DNA from: Fibrobacter sp. UBA4373
GTDB lineage: Bacteria; Fibrobacterota; Fibrobacteria; Fibrobacterales; Fibrobacteraceae
Reading direction: 5' to 3'
NCBI GenBank assembly: GCA_002390045.1
Contig: DGSB01000034.1
Coordinates: forward strand, 1-39,133
DNA: 39,133 bases
The notes beneath the pieces are model-generated. The model had not been told where the DNA came from. It saw only the letters and a list, made by a program, of their open reading frames with translations, and did no database searches. Positions within the stretch are counted from its first letter, which is position 1. The number at the start of each line of letters is the position of its first letter. Position numbers and translations under genes: made by a program. Shown here one piece after another: positions 6,347 to 14,458 of this stretch.

Positions 6347-8785
6347 TTAACGTTCCTTAGAGCGGCGTTCAAAGTTGAGCCAGTCAAACATCGGGAGCAA
6401 AGCGCGATTTTCCGGGTTTTCCGTATCGGAGATATAGTTTTTATAGATCGGGAAAACCTGGTTTTCGAGCGAAGTCTTGTCGATATTTAAATGCAGCCAG
6501 CCGGCCATCGAGATAAGACCCGTAATATGAGAGATGACCGATTCGTCATGTTCAAAAGAGGCCTTGTCGATCAGTTCCGTCAGCTTTTTATGGAACATAC
6601 GTCCCGTACCGCCAAACGAGAAATGCGTGCGAAGTTCCGAAGCTTCTTCGACGAGTTCACGAACATCTTCCAAAAGTTCAGGATCGTGTTCCTTTAAATA
6701 CTGCAATGCCATCTCGTGAATCTTCGCATTGATTTCGAGCGAAAGAGCCTTACGCATGGTATCGGTCAAAGTATGATCCGGGTCTGCAAGCGAATCAATG
6801 GAAAGCCCGTGCGAAAGGGCAAAACCGTCAAACGCCTTTGTGACGTTTTCTAGGCGCGACTTGGTCAGCAGCTGGTTAATGTGGCGCAAGGAATCGCTCA
6901 TCATATGACGCATGCGAATCACATAAGCCGTCGGGAACTGATTTTGCAAATCCTTGAACGATACGTTCGGGTTCGGAACGAAACTGACCGAACTCGGATC
7001 CGCATCGCAGAAGACTATCGCCGTCACACGTCCCATCGCGTCGTTCACAACGAGAATGGTCGCTTCCGTCTTTTCGCAGATATCCTTGTCGTCGAGCGCA
7101 ACATGCACAATCGTTTCAAACTTTCGGGAGCCGACCACTTCCGCAGAAATTCGAGAATCGAGTTTTGCCTTGTTTTCGAACTTGTCGAGTCCCATATGCA
7201 AAACAACGGCCCTTTCTGCAAGAAGCTTGAGCGCGACCGGCATATCCGGCATCGCATAACGTACAAAGACTTCGGTGCCGCTCCAACGATGTTCGTTCGA
7301 AGTCGCACGCCCGAGAATGCTCATAAACTGATCGCGAAGCGGATGGTTGATCGGAAGGAACGGACGCAAAAGTTCCATTGCACGTTCCGCATAGCGCATG
7401 TTCTGTACCGGCTCAAGGCCTTCAATATCGTTAAAGAACCAACCGCAGCTGGTGAACGTGAACAGGCAGAACTTTTCGATTTCCATCAAGCGGATCGCCG
7501 TGGCCCGAGCCTTTTCATCAGAAGGATCGCGCAAGATTTCATTCAGGAACTTTTCCTTGCGTTCCGGTTCTTCCGGTTTTACTAAAACATCCACATAAAG
7601 GTTTCGAGCTTCCCACGCATCGATCTTTCCGATTTTTACAAATTCGCGGAGGAACACGTCGTCGGCAAACTTCTTTAAGAAGTTCATTGCATCGCGGAGA
7701 GGCGTACGCCACTTCTGGTTCCAATCCGGCCCGCCTCCTGTCGAGCAGCCGCAATCTCTGTACCAGCGGCCAACGCCGTGCGCACAGCTCCAGGCACAAC
7801 CTTCCGAATGAGCATTCTTCAGTTGCACTTCGAACTTGGGCGGGAACTTTTCGAGAAACCAACCAAAGTTGACCGGAATCATGTTATGAGCCGGAGCGTA
7901 ATTGTTGAAAAGCCAGGCGGCGCACATATCTCCGAACGGTTCGTGGTGGCCATAAGATTCGCCATCCGTACCGATACTTACCAGCTGAGGTTCCGCACGG
8001 TTCGGGTCAAACGCATCTTGAATGCGACGGCCAAAAACATTTGCATCGCGCAAAAGATGTTCAAAGCCGACAGCGCTCGAAAGCCACGGATTGTAGAAGA
8101 AAACATCCAGATAGCCTTCGCAAAGCTTGTTTCCTTCTGCGTCCACCGGGAAAATGCGGTAAGGACGCGTCGTGTCGATATCCGTATTTTCACATCCTTT
8201 CCAAGCCGCATTTGCATTCCCGATCGGTCGGAATTTTTCGGCCTGCGTCGGGGAAAGAATCGTGAACTTAATGCCTTCGCGAATCAAATCCACGACCGTG
8301 TCCATATTGATCGCGGTTTCCGCAAGCCACATCGCTTCGGGCTTACGGCCAAAATGCGTTTCAAAATCCCGAATGCCCCAGCGGATCTGCGTAATGCGAT
8401 CTTCTGGCGAAGCGAGCGGCATAATAATGTGATTGTATACCTGGGCAATCGCATTTCCATGGCCCAAACGTTTTACCGTTTTTGCATCCGCTTCTTGAAT
8501 GCGGCGGTACGTATCCGGCAAATGCGTACGGATCCAACCCATCAGCGTCGGACCCATGTTAAAGCTCATGTATTCATAGTTGTTCACAATGTTCTGAATG
8601 CGACCGCTCCCCGAAAGGATTCGGCTTGCCGCATTCGGGCTGTAACACTGAGCCGCAATTCGATCGTTCCAATCATGGAACGGAGCAGCACTCGGCTGGT
8701 TTTCGATTTCACCCGTCCAAGGGTTTTCACGCGGAGGTTGGTAGAAATGTCCGTGAATTGCGAAATAAAGCGGTTGATTTGCCAT
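6347..8785 (-). CDS. GH57-family glycoside hydrolase with DUF3536-type C-terminus
   Basis: An 812-residue cytosolic protein with no signal peptide. The GH57 catalytic barrel is at the N-terminus: motif 1 HGHFYQPPREN (residues 11-21), motif 2 GHGNAIAQVYNHIIMPL (108-124), the nucleophile segment MWLAETAIN (Glu156) and an Asp-containing SIGTDGESYGHHEPFGD segment near residue 275. A long region after it resembles the DUF3536 extension found on a GH57 subgroup. GH57 enzymes act on alpha-glucans (amylase, branching enzyme, pullulanase types) with retention; the substrate of this subgroup is not established, but an intracellular glycogen or maltodextrin role is likely. It sits between queA and cysS with short gaps. 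The Shine-Dalgarno is weak (GGTAA). Confidence 0.88.
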   Translation of the reverse strand: MANQPLYFAIHGHFYQPPRENPWTGEIENQPSAAPFHDWNDRIAAQCYSPNAASRILSGSGRIQNIVNNYEYMSFNMGPTLMGWIRTHLPDTYRRIQEADAKTVKRLGHGNAIAQVYNHIIMPLASPEDRITQIRWGIRDFETHFGRKPEAMWLAETAINMDTVVDLIREGIKFTILSPTQAEKFRPIGNANAAWKGCENTDIDTTRPYRIFPVDAEGNKLCEGYLDVFFYNPWLSSAVGFEHLLRDANVFGRRIQDAFDPNRAEPQLVSIGTDGESYGHHEPFGDMCAAWLFNNYAPAHNMIPVNFGWFLEKFPPKFEVQLKNAHSEGCAWSCAHGVGRWYRDCGCSTGGGPDWNQKWRTPLRDAMNFLKKFADDVFLREFVKIGKIDAWEARNLYVDVLVKPEEPERKEKFLNEILRDPSDEKARATAIRLMEIEKFCLFTFTSCGWFFNDIEGLEPVQNMRYAERAMELLRPFLPINHPLRDQFMSILGRATSNEHRWSGTEVFVRYAMPDMPVALKLLAERAVVLHMGLDKFENKAKLDSRISAEVVGSRKFETIVHVALDDKDICEKTEATILVVNDAMGRVTAIVFCDADPSSVSFVPNPNVSFKDLQNQFPTAYVIRMRHMMSDSLRHINQLLTKSRLENVTKAFDGFALSHGLSIDSLADPDHTLTDTMRKALSLEINAKIHEMALQYLKEHDPELLEDVRELVEEASELRTHFSFGGTGRMFHKKLTELIDKASFEHDESVISHITGLISMAGWLHLNIDKTSLENQVFPIYKNYISDTENPENRALLPMFDWLNFERRSKER

Positions 8786-8806
8786 AATATTACCGAGATA
8801 AAAATT

Positions 8807-9853
8807 TTAGAGGATCAACATTCCGTCGCCGTAGCTGAAGAGATGCAATCGATGTTCCACCGCATACTTGTATGCAGCCAGAGTGTTTTCCCTGCCATAG
8901 AAAGCGGCTACCAGAAGAATCAAGGAGCTCTTTGGCCAATGGAAATTCGTGAGAAGTCCATCGACAATTTTATAGCGATAGCCCGGATAAAAGAACGCAT
9001 GCGTTACACCGGTCTGCGCTTTCAGAATTCCATTTTCGTCTGCAATCGTTTCAATGACACGCGTACTTGTAGTGCCTATCGGGACAATGCGTCCTCCCGC
9101 TTTACGGGCGTTGTTGATGATATCCGCATTTTCCTGGGTGAGTTCGTAATGTTCACCGTGCATTTTGTGTTCACGGAAATCTTCTTCCGAAATATTTTGG
9201 AAAGTTCCCGGTCCCACATGAAGCGTGACTTCTGCAATGTGTACGCCTTTTGCCTTTAACGCATCGAGCATTTCGACGCTAAAATGCAGGCTCGCCGTCG
9301 GAGCGGCTACAGCACCGTTGTACTTGGCAAAAATCGTCTGGTACGCCTTTTTATCTTCTTCGTCATCCGGACGGTTAATGTAAGGCGGAAGCGGAACGTG
9401 CCCTTGCTTATTCATGACATCTTCAAGTTCCACCGGAGTCGCGTCGAAACGAATAATTCGAGCTCCATCTGGATTGATCTGTTCCACAGTCACTTTGATT
9501 CCGGCGATTTCAAGTTCACGTCCAACCTGGAACGCCTTACCCGGGCGCACCCACGCTTCCCAGCGCGCATGCCCAGCTTCGTCCGGGAAGAGAGTCTGCA
9601 CCAAAAGGATTTCAACTTCCCCGCCATGCATTGTATGGCCAAAAAGTCTCGCCGGGATCACCTTGGTGTTATTCACCACGATGCAATCTCCCGGATTAAA
9701 AAAGTCCACGATCTTCGGAGCCGGAACGATTTCTAACGGACCGCCATTTTTAGGGCAATGCAGAATATGGGTTTTTCCTTTGCCCGGCGTGCGCGTCGCA
9801 ATCAATTCCTTTGGGAATTCAAACGAATAATCAGACAGATGTGTCGAAATCAT
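8807..9853 (-). CDS. queA: S-adenosylmethionine:tRNA ribosyltransferase-isomerase
   Basis: QueA transfers and isomerises the ribosyl group of AdoMet to 7-aminomethyl-7-deazaguanine in tRNA, giving epoxyqueuosine. The 348-residue protein has the expected family length and motifs: DYSFEFPKELIATRTP at the N-terminus, VVNNTKVIPARLFG, the HVPLPPYI segment, AAPTASLHFS, VTLHVGPGTF and the C-terminal TNFHWPKSSLILLVAAF. No other queuosine gene (tgt, queC-F, queG) is in the window. It overlaps the WYL regulator gene upstream (ATGA) and precedes the GH57 gene by 21 bp, so it is in the middle of a leftward operon. Identification is firm. Confidence 0.97.
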   Translation of the reverse strand: MISTHLSDYSFEFPKELIATRTPGKGKTHILHCPKNGGPLEIVPAPKIVDFFNPGDCIVVNNTKVIPARLFGHTMHGGEVEILLVQTLFPDEAGHARWEAWVRPGKAFQVGRELEIAGIKVTVEQINPDGARIIRFDATPVELEDVMNKQGHVPLPPYINRPDDEEDKKAYQTIFAKYNGAVAAPTASLHFSVEMLDALKAKGVHIAEVTLHVGPGTFQNISEEDFREHKMHGEHYELTQENADIINNARKAGGRIVPIGTTSTRVIETIADENGILKAQTGVTHAFFYPGYRYKIVDGLLTNFHWPKSSLILLVAAFYGRENTLAAYKYAVEHRLHLFSYGDGMLIL

Positions 9854-10809
9854 GATAATGCTTCACTCGATTTTTTAAGCTTTTCTCGCAGCTTGGCTTT
9901 GAGGCTCGTCGGTTCCAGGATTTTCACATCCGGAAGAATCCCAAGAAGCCAACTTTCCAAATCAGGCGTGTCAAAGATATTCAATTCCACGGTCATCGGG
10001 TTCTGCTTTCGGATTTTGACAGGCGGATTAAAATGCGCTTCGCGGAACTGAGTCTGCAACCAGGAGTTTTTGACTTCCATCACCAATTTGATTTTTTCAA
10101 AATCAGCACCGCTGAATTTTCCGATACAGTTGGCATAGAGCGTTTTATAGTCAAAATCGATTTCGGGGAAAAACGCTCCCGTTTTGCGGAAATTCTTGAT
10201 ACGGCGAAGCGCGAACAGGCGACGGCCATTCTCCGTCTGAGCCACCAGGTAAATCGTATCGACGCGCAACACGAGCTTGAGCGGGCAGATTTCCAATTTT
10301 TCTTCCTGTTCGTTATCACGCGCAGGAACATAAGTGATAAAAAGTTTGCTGCGGTTTTTAATCGCATCCAGGAACTTATCGATTTCCGTTTCGCGGAACT
10401 TCAAGTTTTCACTGTATTCCGAAAATGGTCCGAGGTCGACCACAAAATCGTTGTCCACATTCAGCGCATGATTCATCGTTTCGATATCATCCGGAACGTT
10501 TCCACTTAAATAGTCGATCGCCTTTTTGACCGTTCTGCTGTGAGCCGCACCCATATCGTCCAGGACTTTCTGTGCAGCCTTGAGCCCGCGGATCAAGGAT
10601 TCCGGGCGTTTGGGAGCTTCTTGCTGGATAAAGTAACGACGGGTTTTCTTTTCTTGCTTTAACCCGCAGTTTTCTTCCGACAGAGTTTCGATATAGCGGT
10701 AAATGGTTCGCGTATTGCAGCCCATATATTCCGCGAGTTCCTGAAGGCTCGTCGGACGTTCCTGCAAACGCATCTTGACCTGATTCAGTTTGTCATAAGT
10801 AGAAGACAT
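9850..10809 (-). CDS. WYL-domain transcriptional regulator (YafY type)
   Basis: A 319-residue regulator. An N-terminal helix-turn-helix of the HTH_11 type (LQERPTSLQELAEYMGCNTRTIYRYIETL, residues about 16-44) is followed by a linker, a WYL domain (about 145-225, with SKLFITYVPARDNEQEEKLEICPLKLV and the TIYLVAQTENGRRLFALRRIKNF strands) and a C-terminal WCX-like extension (about 230-310). WYL domains bind nucleic acid or nucleotide ligands and often control DNA-damage, defence or metabolic genes. No defence genes are seen nearby. The start has a GGGGAG site 6-7 nt upstream, inside the end of the BON gene; the stop overlaps queA. Its target is unknown. Confidence 0.9.
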   Translation of the reverse strand: MSSTYDKLNQVKMRLQERPTSLQELAEYMGCNTRTIYRYIETLSEENCGLKQEKKTRRYFIQQEAPKRPESLIRGLKAAQKVLDDMGAAHSRTVKKAIDYLSGNVPDDIETMNHALNVDNDFVVDLGPFSEYSENLKFRETEIDKFLDAIKNRSKLFITYVPARDNEQEEKLEICPLKLVLRVDTIYLVAQTENGRRLFALRRIKNFRKTGAFFPEIDFDYKTLYANCIGKFSGADFEKIKLVMEVKNSWLQTQFREAHFNPPVKIRKQNPMTVELNIFDTPDLESWLLGILPDVKILEPTSLKAKLREKLKKSSEALS

Positions 10810-10811
10810 TC

Positions 10812-12071
10812 TTAAATCTCCCCTTGAGAATTATCTGCCCGAATGTTCGTTTGTACGTGAACCCCTTTTACGCTACGCGAGATCAAAAGATTCACTAAGC
10901 TTTTCTGCAAAAAATTGCGCACATAACCTTCCACCAAAAGTCCTTCTTCGGTCGGAATCACGCGCAGGCGCGCATTTTGCGCAGGCATCTTGGCAATCTT
11001 TGCCCGAAGTGTTTCTGCCATATGACGCATTTGCGGTGAAGGCGAAGGAGCTTCTTCGAGCGTGAACTTGATGTTCCGGAGTCCGTCGATGTGAGAAAGT
11101 TCCGTTTTGATTTTTTGGACATCACTGCCCGACGTAAAATACGCATTCAGCGTCACGTTGCCGTTTTCCACCGTCACTTCATTCATGAACAGCGGAGAAT
11201 CTTCGCGTTCCACGATCTGCTTTGCCGCGAGCAAAATGTCTACATCAGAAACAGCCTTCCCCGAAATCTGCACCGAAATCAAATCGATGACACCGCGAAA
11301 ATCCGGAATTCTTTTAACGAATTGAAGGACTTCATCCTTTTCGGGAAATGTTGAAACGGAACCGTAAACATAGGCAACCGAATGGACCACATTCAGCCGA
11401 AGCGTCTGTTCAAGAGCCGGGAATCGGGCGGAAACGCTTTCCTTTAACCGCGAAAGCAAAATGTCGTCCGGCACCAACTGAAATTCATCCGACAGCGTAA
11501 TGAAAAGAACTTTCCCATTTTCGAGTTGCACGACGAGTTTTTCATAGCCTCTATCGGAAACGAAACCGACGACAAAACCCATCATTTTCCGCAGCACATG
11601 ATAAACCGGGTCACCGTAAAGCGCAACCCCAGCCTGTGCCGGCAAAAGCTTGAATCCGAGAGGAGCTCTTTCGTTAAAAGACGTCATCACAGGACGGGTA
11701 AATTTTTCGCGTGATGTTCCGCCAAAATCCAGTTCTACAACTTCTTCTGTCTGCGTCACATATAACGCCGAAACACGGCCGGGACGCGCCTTTCCATCGA
11801 TATAGACCCAATCATTTGGAGCCAAACGATTTTGCGAAAGAAGCTTCGCATATTCCGCATTAAACGGATATATGCCAAAGTAAACTTCCTGGGAAAAAGC
11901 GACAAAAAAAGATTTGCAGTTTTTGCACTGGCAAACTAAAGGCACTCCGAACGGAACGCCAGCATGAAGCGAAAACGGTTCTCTGGAGAAAATGCTATGC
12001 GGACAAATCGCACCGCATTCCGCGCAGTAGAATCGTTTTTCGATCAGCTTGTACGTCCAAGATCGGAGCAT
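10812..12071 (-). CDS. Zinc-ribbon protein with three BON-like domains
   Basis: A 419-residue protein without signal peptide or membrane segment. The N-terminus has a zinc-ribbon pattern: Cys16-x2-Cys19 and Cys49-x2-Cys52, with extra Cys23, His25 and Cys47. A middle beta-rich region (about 75-195) includes WVYIDGKARPGRVSALYV. The C-terminal half reads as three BON-like units of about 65 residues (about 205-270, 280-345 and 350-415), each with an alpha helix and strands such as LRLNVVHSVAYVYGSV, VTVENGNVTLNAYF and LRVIPTEEGLLVEGYV. BON domains usually occur in periplasmic, lipid-binding proteins, so a cytosolic zinc-ribbon version is odd. It is 12 bp after gltX and 2 bp before the WYL gene. 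Function unknown. Confidence 0.7.
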   Translation of the reverse strand: MLRSWTYKLIEKRFYCAECGAICPHSIFSREPFSLHAGVPFGVPLVCQCKNCKSFFVAFSQEVYFGIYPFNAEYAKLLSQNRLAPNDWVYIDGKARPGRVSALYVTQTEEVVELDFGGTSREKFTRPVMTSFNERAPLGFKLLPAQAGVALYGDPVYHVLRKMMGFVVGFVSDRGYEKLVVQLENGKVLFITLSDEFQLVPDDILLSRLKESVSARFPALEQTLRLNVVHSVAYVYGSVSTFPEKDEVLQFVKRIPDFRGVIDLISVQISGKAVSDVDILLAAKQIVEREDSPLFMNEVTVENGNVTLNAYFTSGSDVQKIKTELSHIDGLRNIKFTLEEAPSPSPQMRHMAETLRAKIAKMPAQNARLRVIPTEEGLLVEGYVRNFLQKSLVNLLISRSVKGVHVQTNIRADNSQGEI

Positions 12072-12083
12072 TGGACCTCTAGG

Positions 12084-13550
12084 TTAGTCCTGCATCAGCG
12101 GAAGAGCGGCGTCGATACGACGGAGCGTTTCTTCCTTGCCGACGGTTTCAAAAAGTTCCCAAAGGCTCGGGCCAGCCGTTACACCGGAAACAGCGAGACG
12201 CGGAGCGCCTACGAGTTCCCCGACCTTGTGGCCGCAACGTTCAGCCAAGTCGTAGAAAGCTTTTTCAATGACCGGAGTTTTAAAGTCGTCGATTGCAGCA
12301 AGCGTATCGCGCACGAGAGTCGCAATCGCCTTGGAGCCCGGGCCGAAGTGCTTCTTAACGCCCTTTTCATCATAGGACGTCGGAGCCTTAAAGAAGTACA
12401 CAGCCATGTCGGCCAAGTCCTGAACGAAGTGCGCACGCGGCTTGAGGAGCGTCACGATCATATCCAAACGTTCTTCCGATTCGTTCGAAAGATCGATGCC
12501 CTTCTTCGTGAGGCCTTCCTTCATCAAATCCTTGAGGAATGCGTTATCGCACATATGAATGTGCTGGCCGTTCATCCACTGGAGTTTCTTTTCGTCAAAG
12601 CTTGCAGACTTCGGATTGATACGGTCCAAAGTGAAGCAACTGATCATTTCCGGAATCGTCATCACTTCGCGATCGTCACCCGGATTCCAGCCGAGAAGAG
12701 CGAGATAGTTCACAAGCGTTTCCGGAAGGTATCCGAGATCGCGGAAGTCGCCGACAGACGCAGCGCCTTTGCGCTTACTGAGCTTACCGCCGTTTTTGTC
12801 GAGGATCACCGGCAAGTGGCACCATACAGGAGGTTCCCAACCGAAAGCTTTATACAAAAGTTCATGCTTCGGGGTGGAGCTGATCCATTCATCACCGCGG
12901 AGCACGTGAGTCGTTCCCATCAAATGGTCATCGACGACGCTGGCAAAGTGATAGGTCGGATAACCATCGCGCTTAATCAGAACAAGGTCATCCAAAAGTT
13001 CATTCTGATAAGAAATATGACCGCGGATCAAGTCATCGAATTCCGTGACGCCCGTTTCCGGGACCTTAAAGCGGATCACAGCCTTTTCGCCAGCGGCGAT
13101 ACGGGCTTCGGCTTCTTCACGGCTAATGCCACGGCAGTGACGGTCGTAACCCGTTACCGGAACATGCGACTTTTCTTGTTCCGCACGGACTTCCTGCAAA
13201 CGTTCTTCCGAGCAGAAGCAGTAATAGGCACAACCCGCATCCAAAAGTTTCTTGATTTCGCGGTGATAAATGTCCAAGCGATCGCTCTGGAAATACGGAC
13301 CGCAATCCCCTTCGCAACCCGGACCTTCATCCCAGTTCAAACCGAGCCACTTCAAATCGCGCAACAGGTCTTTCAAAGCCTGTTCATTATAACGTTTGCG
13401 GTCGGTATCTTCGATACGCAGATAGAACGTGCCGCCCATCGCTTTAGCGAAGAAGTAATTGTAAATCGCAGTGCGAGCGCCACCGACATGAAGATAGCCA
13501 GTTGGACTCGGAGCAAAACGGACTCGAACTTTACGAGTGGATTCAGACAT
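12084..13550 (-). CDS. gltX: Glutamyl-tRNA synthetase
   Basis: Class I synthetase charging tRNA-Glu (and tRNA-Gln in organisms that use the amidotransferase route). From the ATG at 13550, with GAGG 6 nt upstream, it is 488 residues, the usual length; the frame extends 33 codons further upstream without a matching site. The N-terminus reads VRVRFAPSPTGYLHVGGART, with the HIGH motif as HVGG (21-24), and the KMSKS motif is KLSKRKG. The region between them contains the Cys-rich segments CEGDCGPYF and YYCFCSEERL, typical of many bacterial GluRS. A tRNA-Glu gene lies in the same window. Downstream genes follow with gaps of 12 bp or less. Confidence 0.97.
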   Translation of the reverse strand: MSESTRKVRVRFAPSPTGYLHVGGARTAIYNYFFAKAMGGTFYLRIEDTDRKRYNEQALKDLLRDLKWLGLNWDEGPGCEGDCGPYFQSDRLDIYHREIKKLLDAGCAYYCFCSEERLQEVRAEQEKSHVPVTGYDRHCRGISREEAEARIAAGEKAVIRFKVPETGVTEFDDLIRGHISYQNELLDDLVLIKRDGYPTYHFASVVDDHLMGTTHVLRGDEWISSTPKHELLYKAFGWEPPVWCHLPVILDKNGGKLSKRKGAASVGDFRDLGYLPETLVNYLALLGWNPGDDREVMTIPEMISCFTLDRINPKSASFDEKKLQWMNGQHIHMCDNAFLKDLMKEGLTKKGIDLSNESEERLDMIVTLLKPRAHFVQDLADMAVYFFKAPTSYDEKGVKKHFGPGSKAIATLVRDTLAAIDDFKTPVIEKAFYDLAERCGHKVGELVGAPRLAVSGVTAGPSLWELFETVGKEETLRRIDAALPLMQD

Positions 13551-13660
13551 AAGAACCTCGGATAAAAATTCTTGAGGATTTAAGAGCTTTTTACAAAAAT
13601 AGCATTTTCTAGGCGTCCTCGTTTTCGAGAACGCTTTAAAATGCGTCAAAAATTGACAAA

Positions 13661-14449
13661 TCAGAATTTTTGATTCAAGAAAGCGCGGTGCAGATCCTTG
13701 TCATGATAGACATCTTCCGCAGACGCAAGTTCCTCTGCGGAATAGCCACTCCGGATTCCCTTCAAAAGAACCTGTTTTAAAGCCGTATCAAATTCAAAAT
13801 CGATGCGGAACGTTCGAAACGCAAGTTCCGCCGTGTGATTTTCCAAATTCACCTTAACTCGACGGCGAGAAGAATCCAGCGGGTCATTCACCAGCTGGCA
13901 CTCGGCAAAGCTTTGCAAATCCCAACCGCACATTTCAAAGATCCAGTCGTTTTCCCGCTGGAAAAGCAGCGAAGGGGAAATTTTCCAAAGAGATTCGCTT
14001 TGCGCTTCAACCCAGCCCGCTTTCGCATTCGGAAACGCATCCGCCTTGGGAATATACGGTTTGATGTCGAGAACCGGAGTGCCGTTCAAAAGATCTGCTT
14101 CGTCCAGATGCAGTGTGAGCTTTTCAACGGAAAGGAGCTTGACACAAGAAAGTCCAATCGGATTGGGACGGTACGGGCTTCGCGAAGCGAAGGTTCCGAC
14201 GCGGTCGTGATCCGCGGGCGGAACGGGCGGACGCGTCGTCGGACGCCAACCGGAATTCTGGTGAAAATGGAAAACAATCCATAGGCGTTCAAAGCCTTCC
14301 AAATCCCGAAGGGCTTCTTCGTATCCCTTGTGCGGCAAAAGTTCTATCCGCCCAGGATGTCCGCGAAAAAAGACCCCCTGCCGCGGAACTTCGTATTTAT
14401 ACGAAGCTTGGCTGTAGAAGGTCCCGATTGGTTCTAATTCGATTTTCAC
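13661..14449 (-). CDS. trmO: tRNA (N6-threonylcarbamoyladenosine-37)-N6 methyltransferase TrmO
   Basis: TrmO (TsaA/YaeB) methylates t6A37 to m6t6A37 in tRNA-Thr using AdoMet, on a beta-barrel fold. Family marks: IEPIGTF-like opening (LEPIGTFYS), RIELLPHKGYEEALRDLEGFERLWIVFHFH, the signature VGTFASRSPYRPNPIGLS and VLDIKPYIP. At 262 residues it is slightly longer than E. coli TrmO, with the usual C-terminal domain (FRTFRIDFEFD, VLLKGIRSGY). The only in-frame start is GTG at 14449, with no strong Shine-Dalgarno, 9 bp after the stop of the GH30 xylanase, so it may depend on coupling to that gene. A separate promoter is not obvious. Confidence 0.93.
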   Translation of the reverse strand: MKIELEPIGTFYSQASYKYEVPRQGVFFRGHPGRIELLPHKGYEEALRDLEGFERLWIVFHFHQNSGWRPTTRPPVPPADHDRVGTFASRSPYRPNPIGLSCVKLLSVEKLTLHLDEADLLNGTPVLDIKPYIPKADAFPNAKAGWVEAQSESLWKISPSLLFQRENDWIFEMCGWDLQSFAECQLVNDPLDSSRRRVKVNLENHTAELAFRTFRIDFEFDTALKQVLLKGIRSGYSAEELASAEDVYHDKDLHRAFLNQKF

Positions 14450-14458
14450 AGCACCAAT

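Noticed and set aside
7778..9259. Long open frame opposite the GH57 and queA genes
   Set aside because: Antisense shadow of two firmly identified genes, no recognisable motif; the same holds for long frames opposite cysS and the cyclase genes.
11964..13565. Long open frame opposite gltX and the BON gene
   Set aside because: It is antisense to two well-supported genes, is rich in Arg, Phe and His as expected for a reverse-complement frame, and has no ribosome site or domain.
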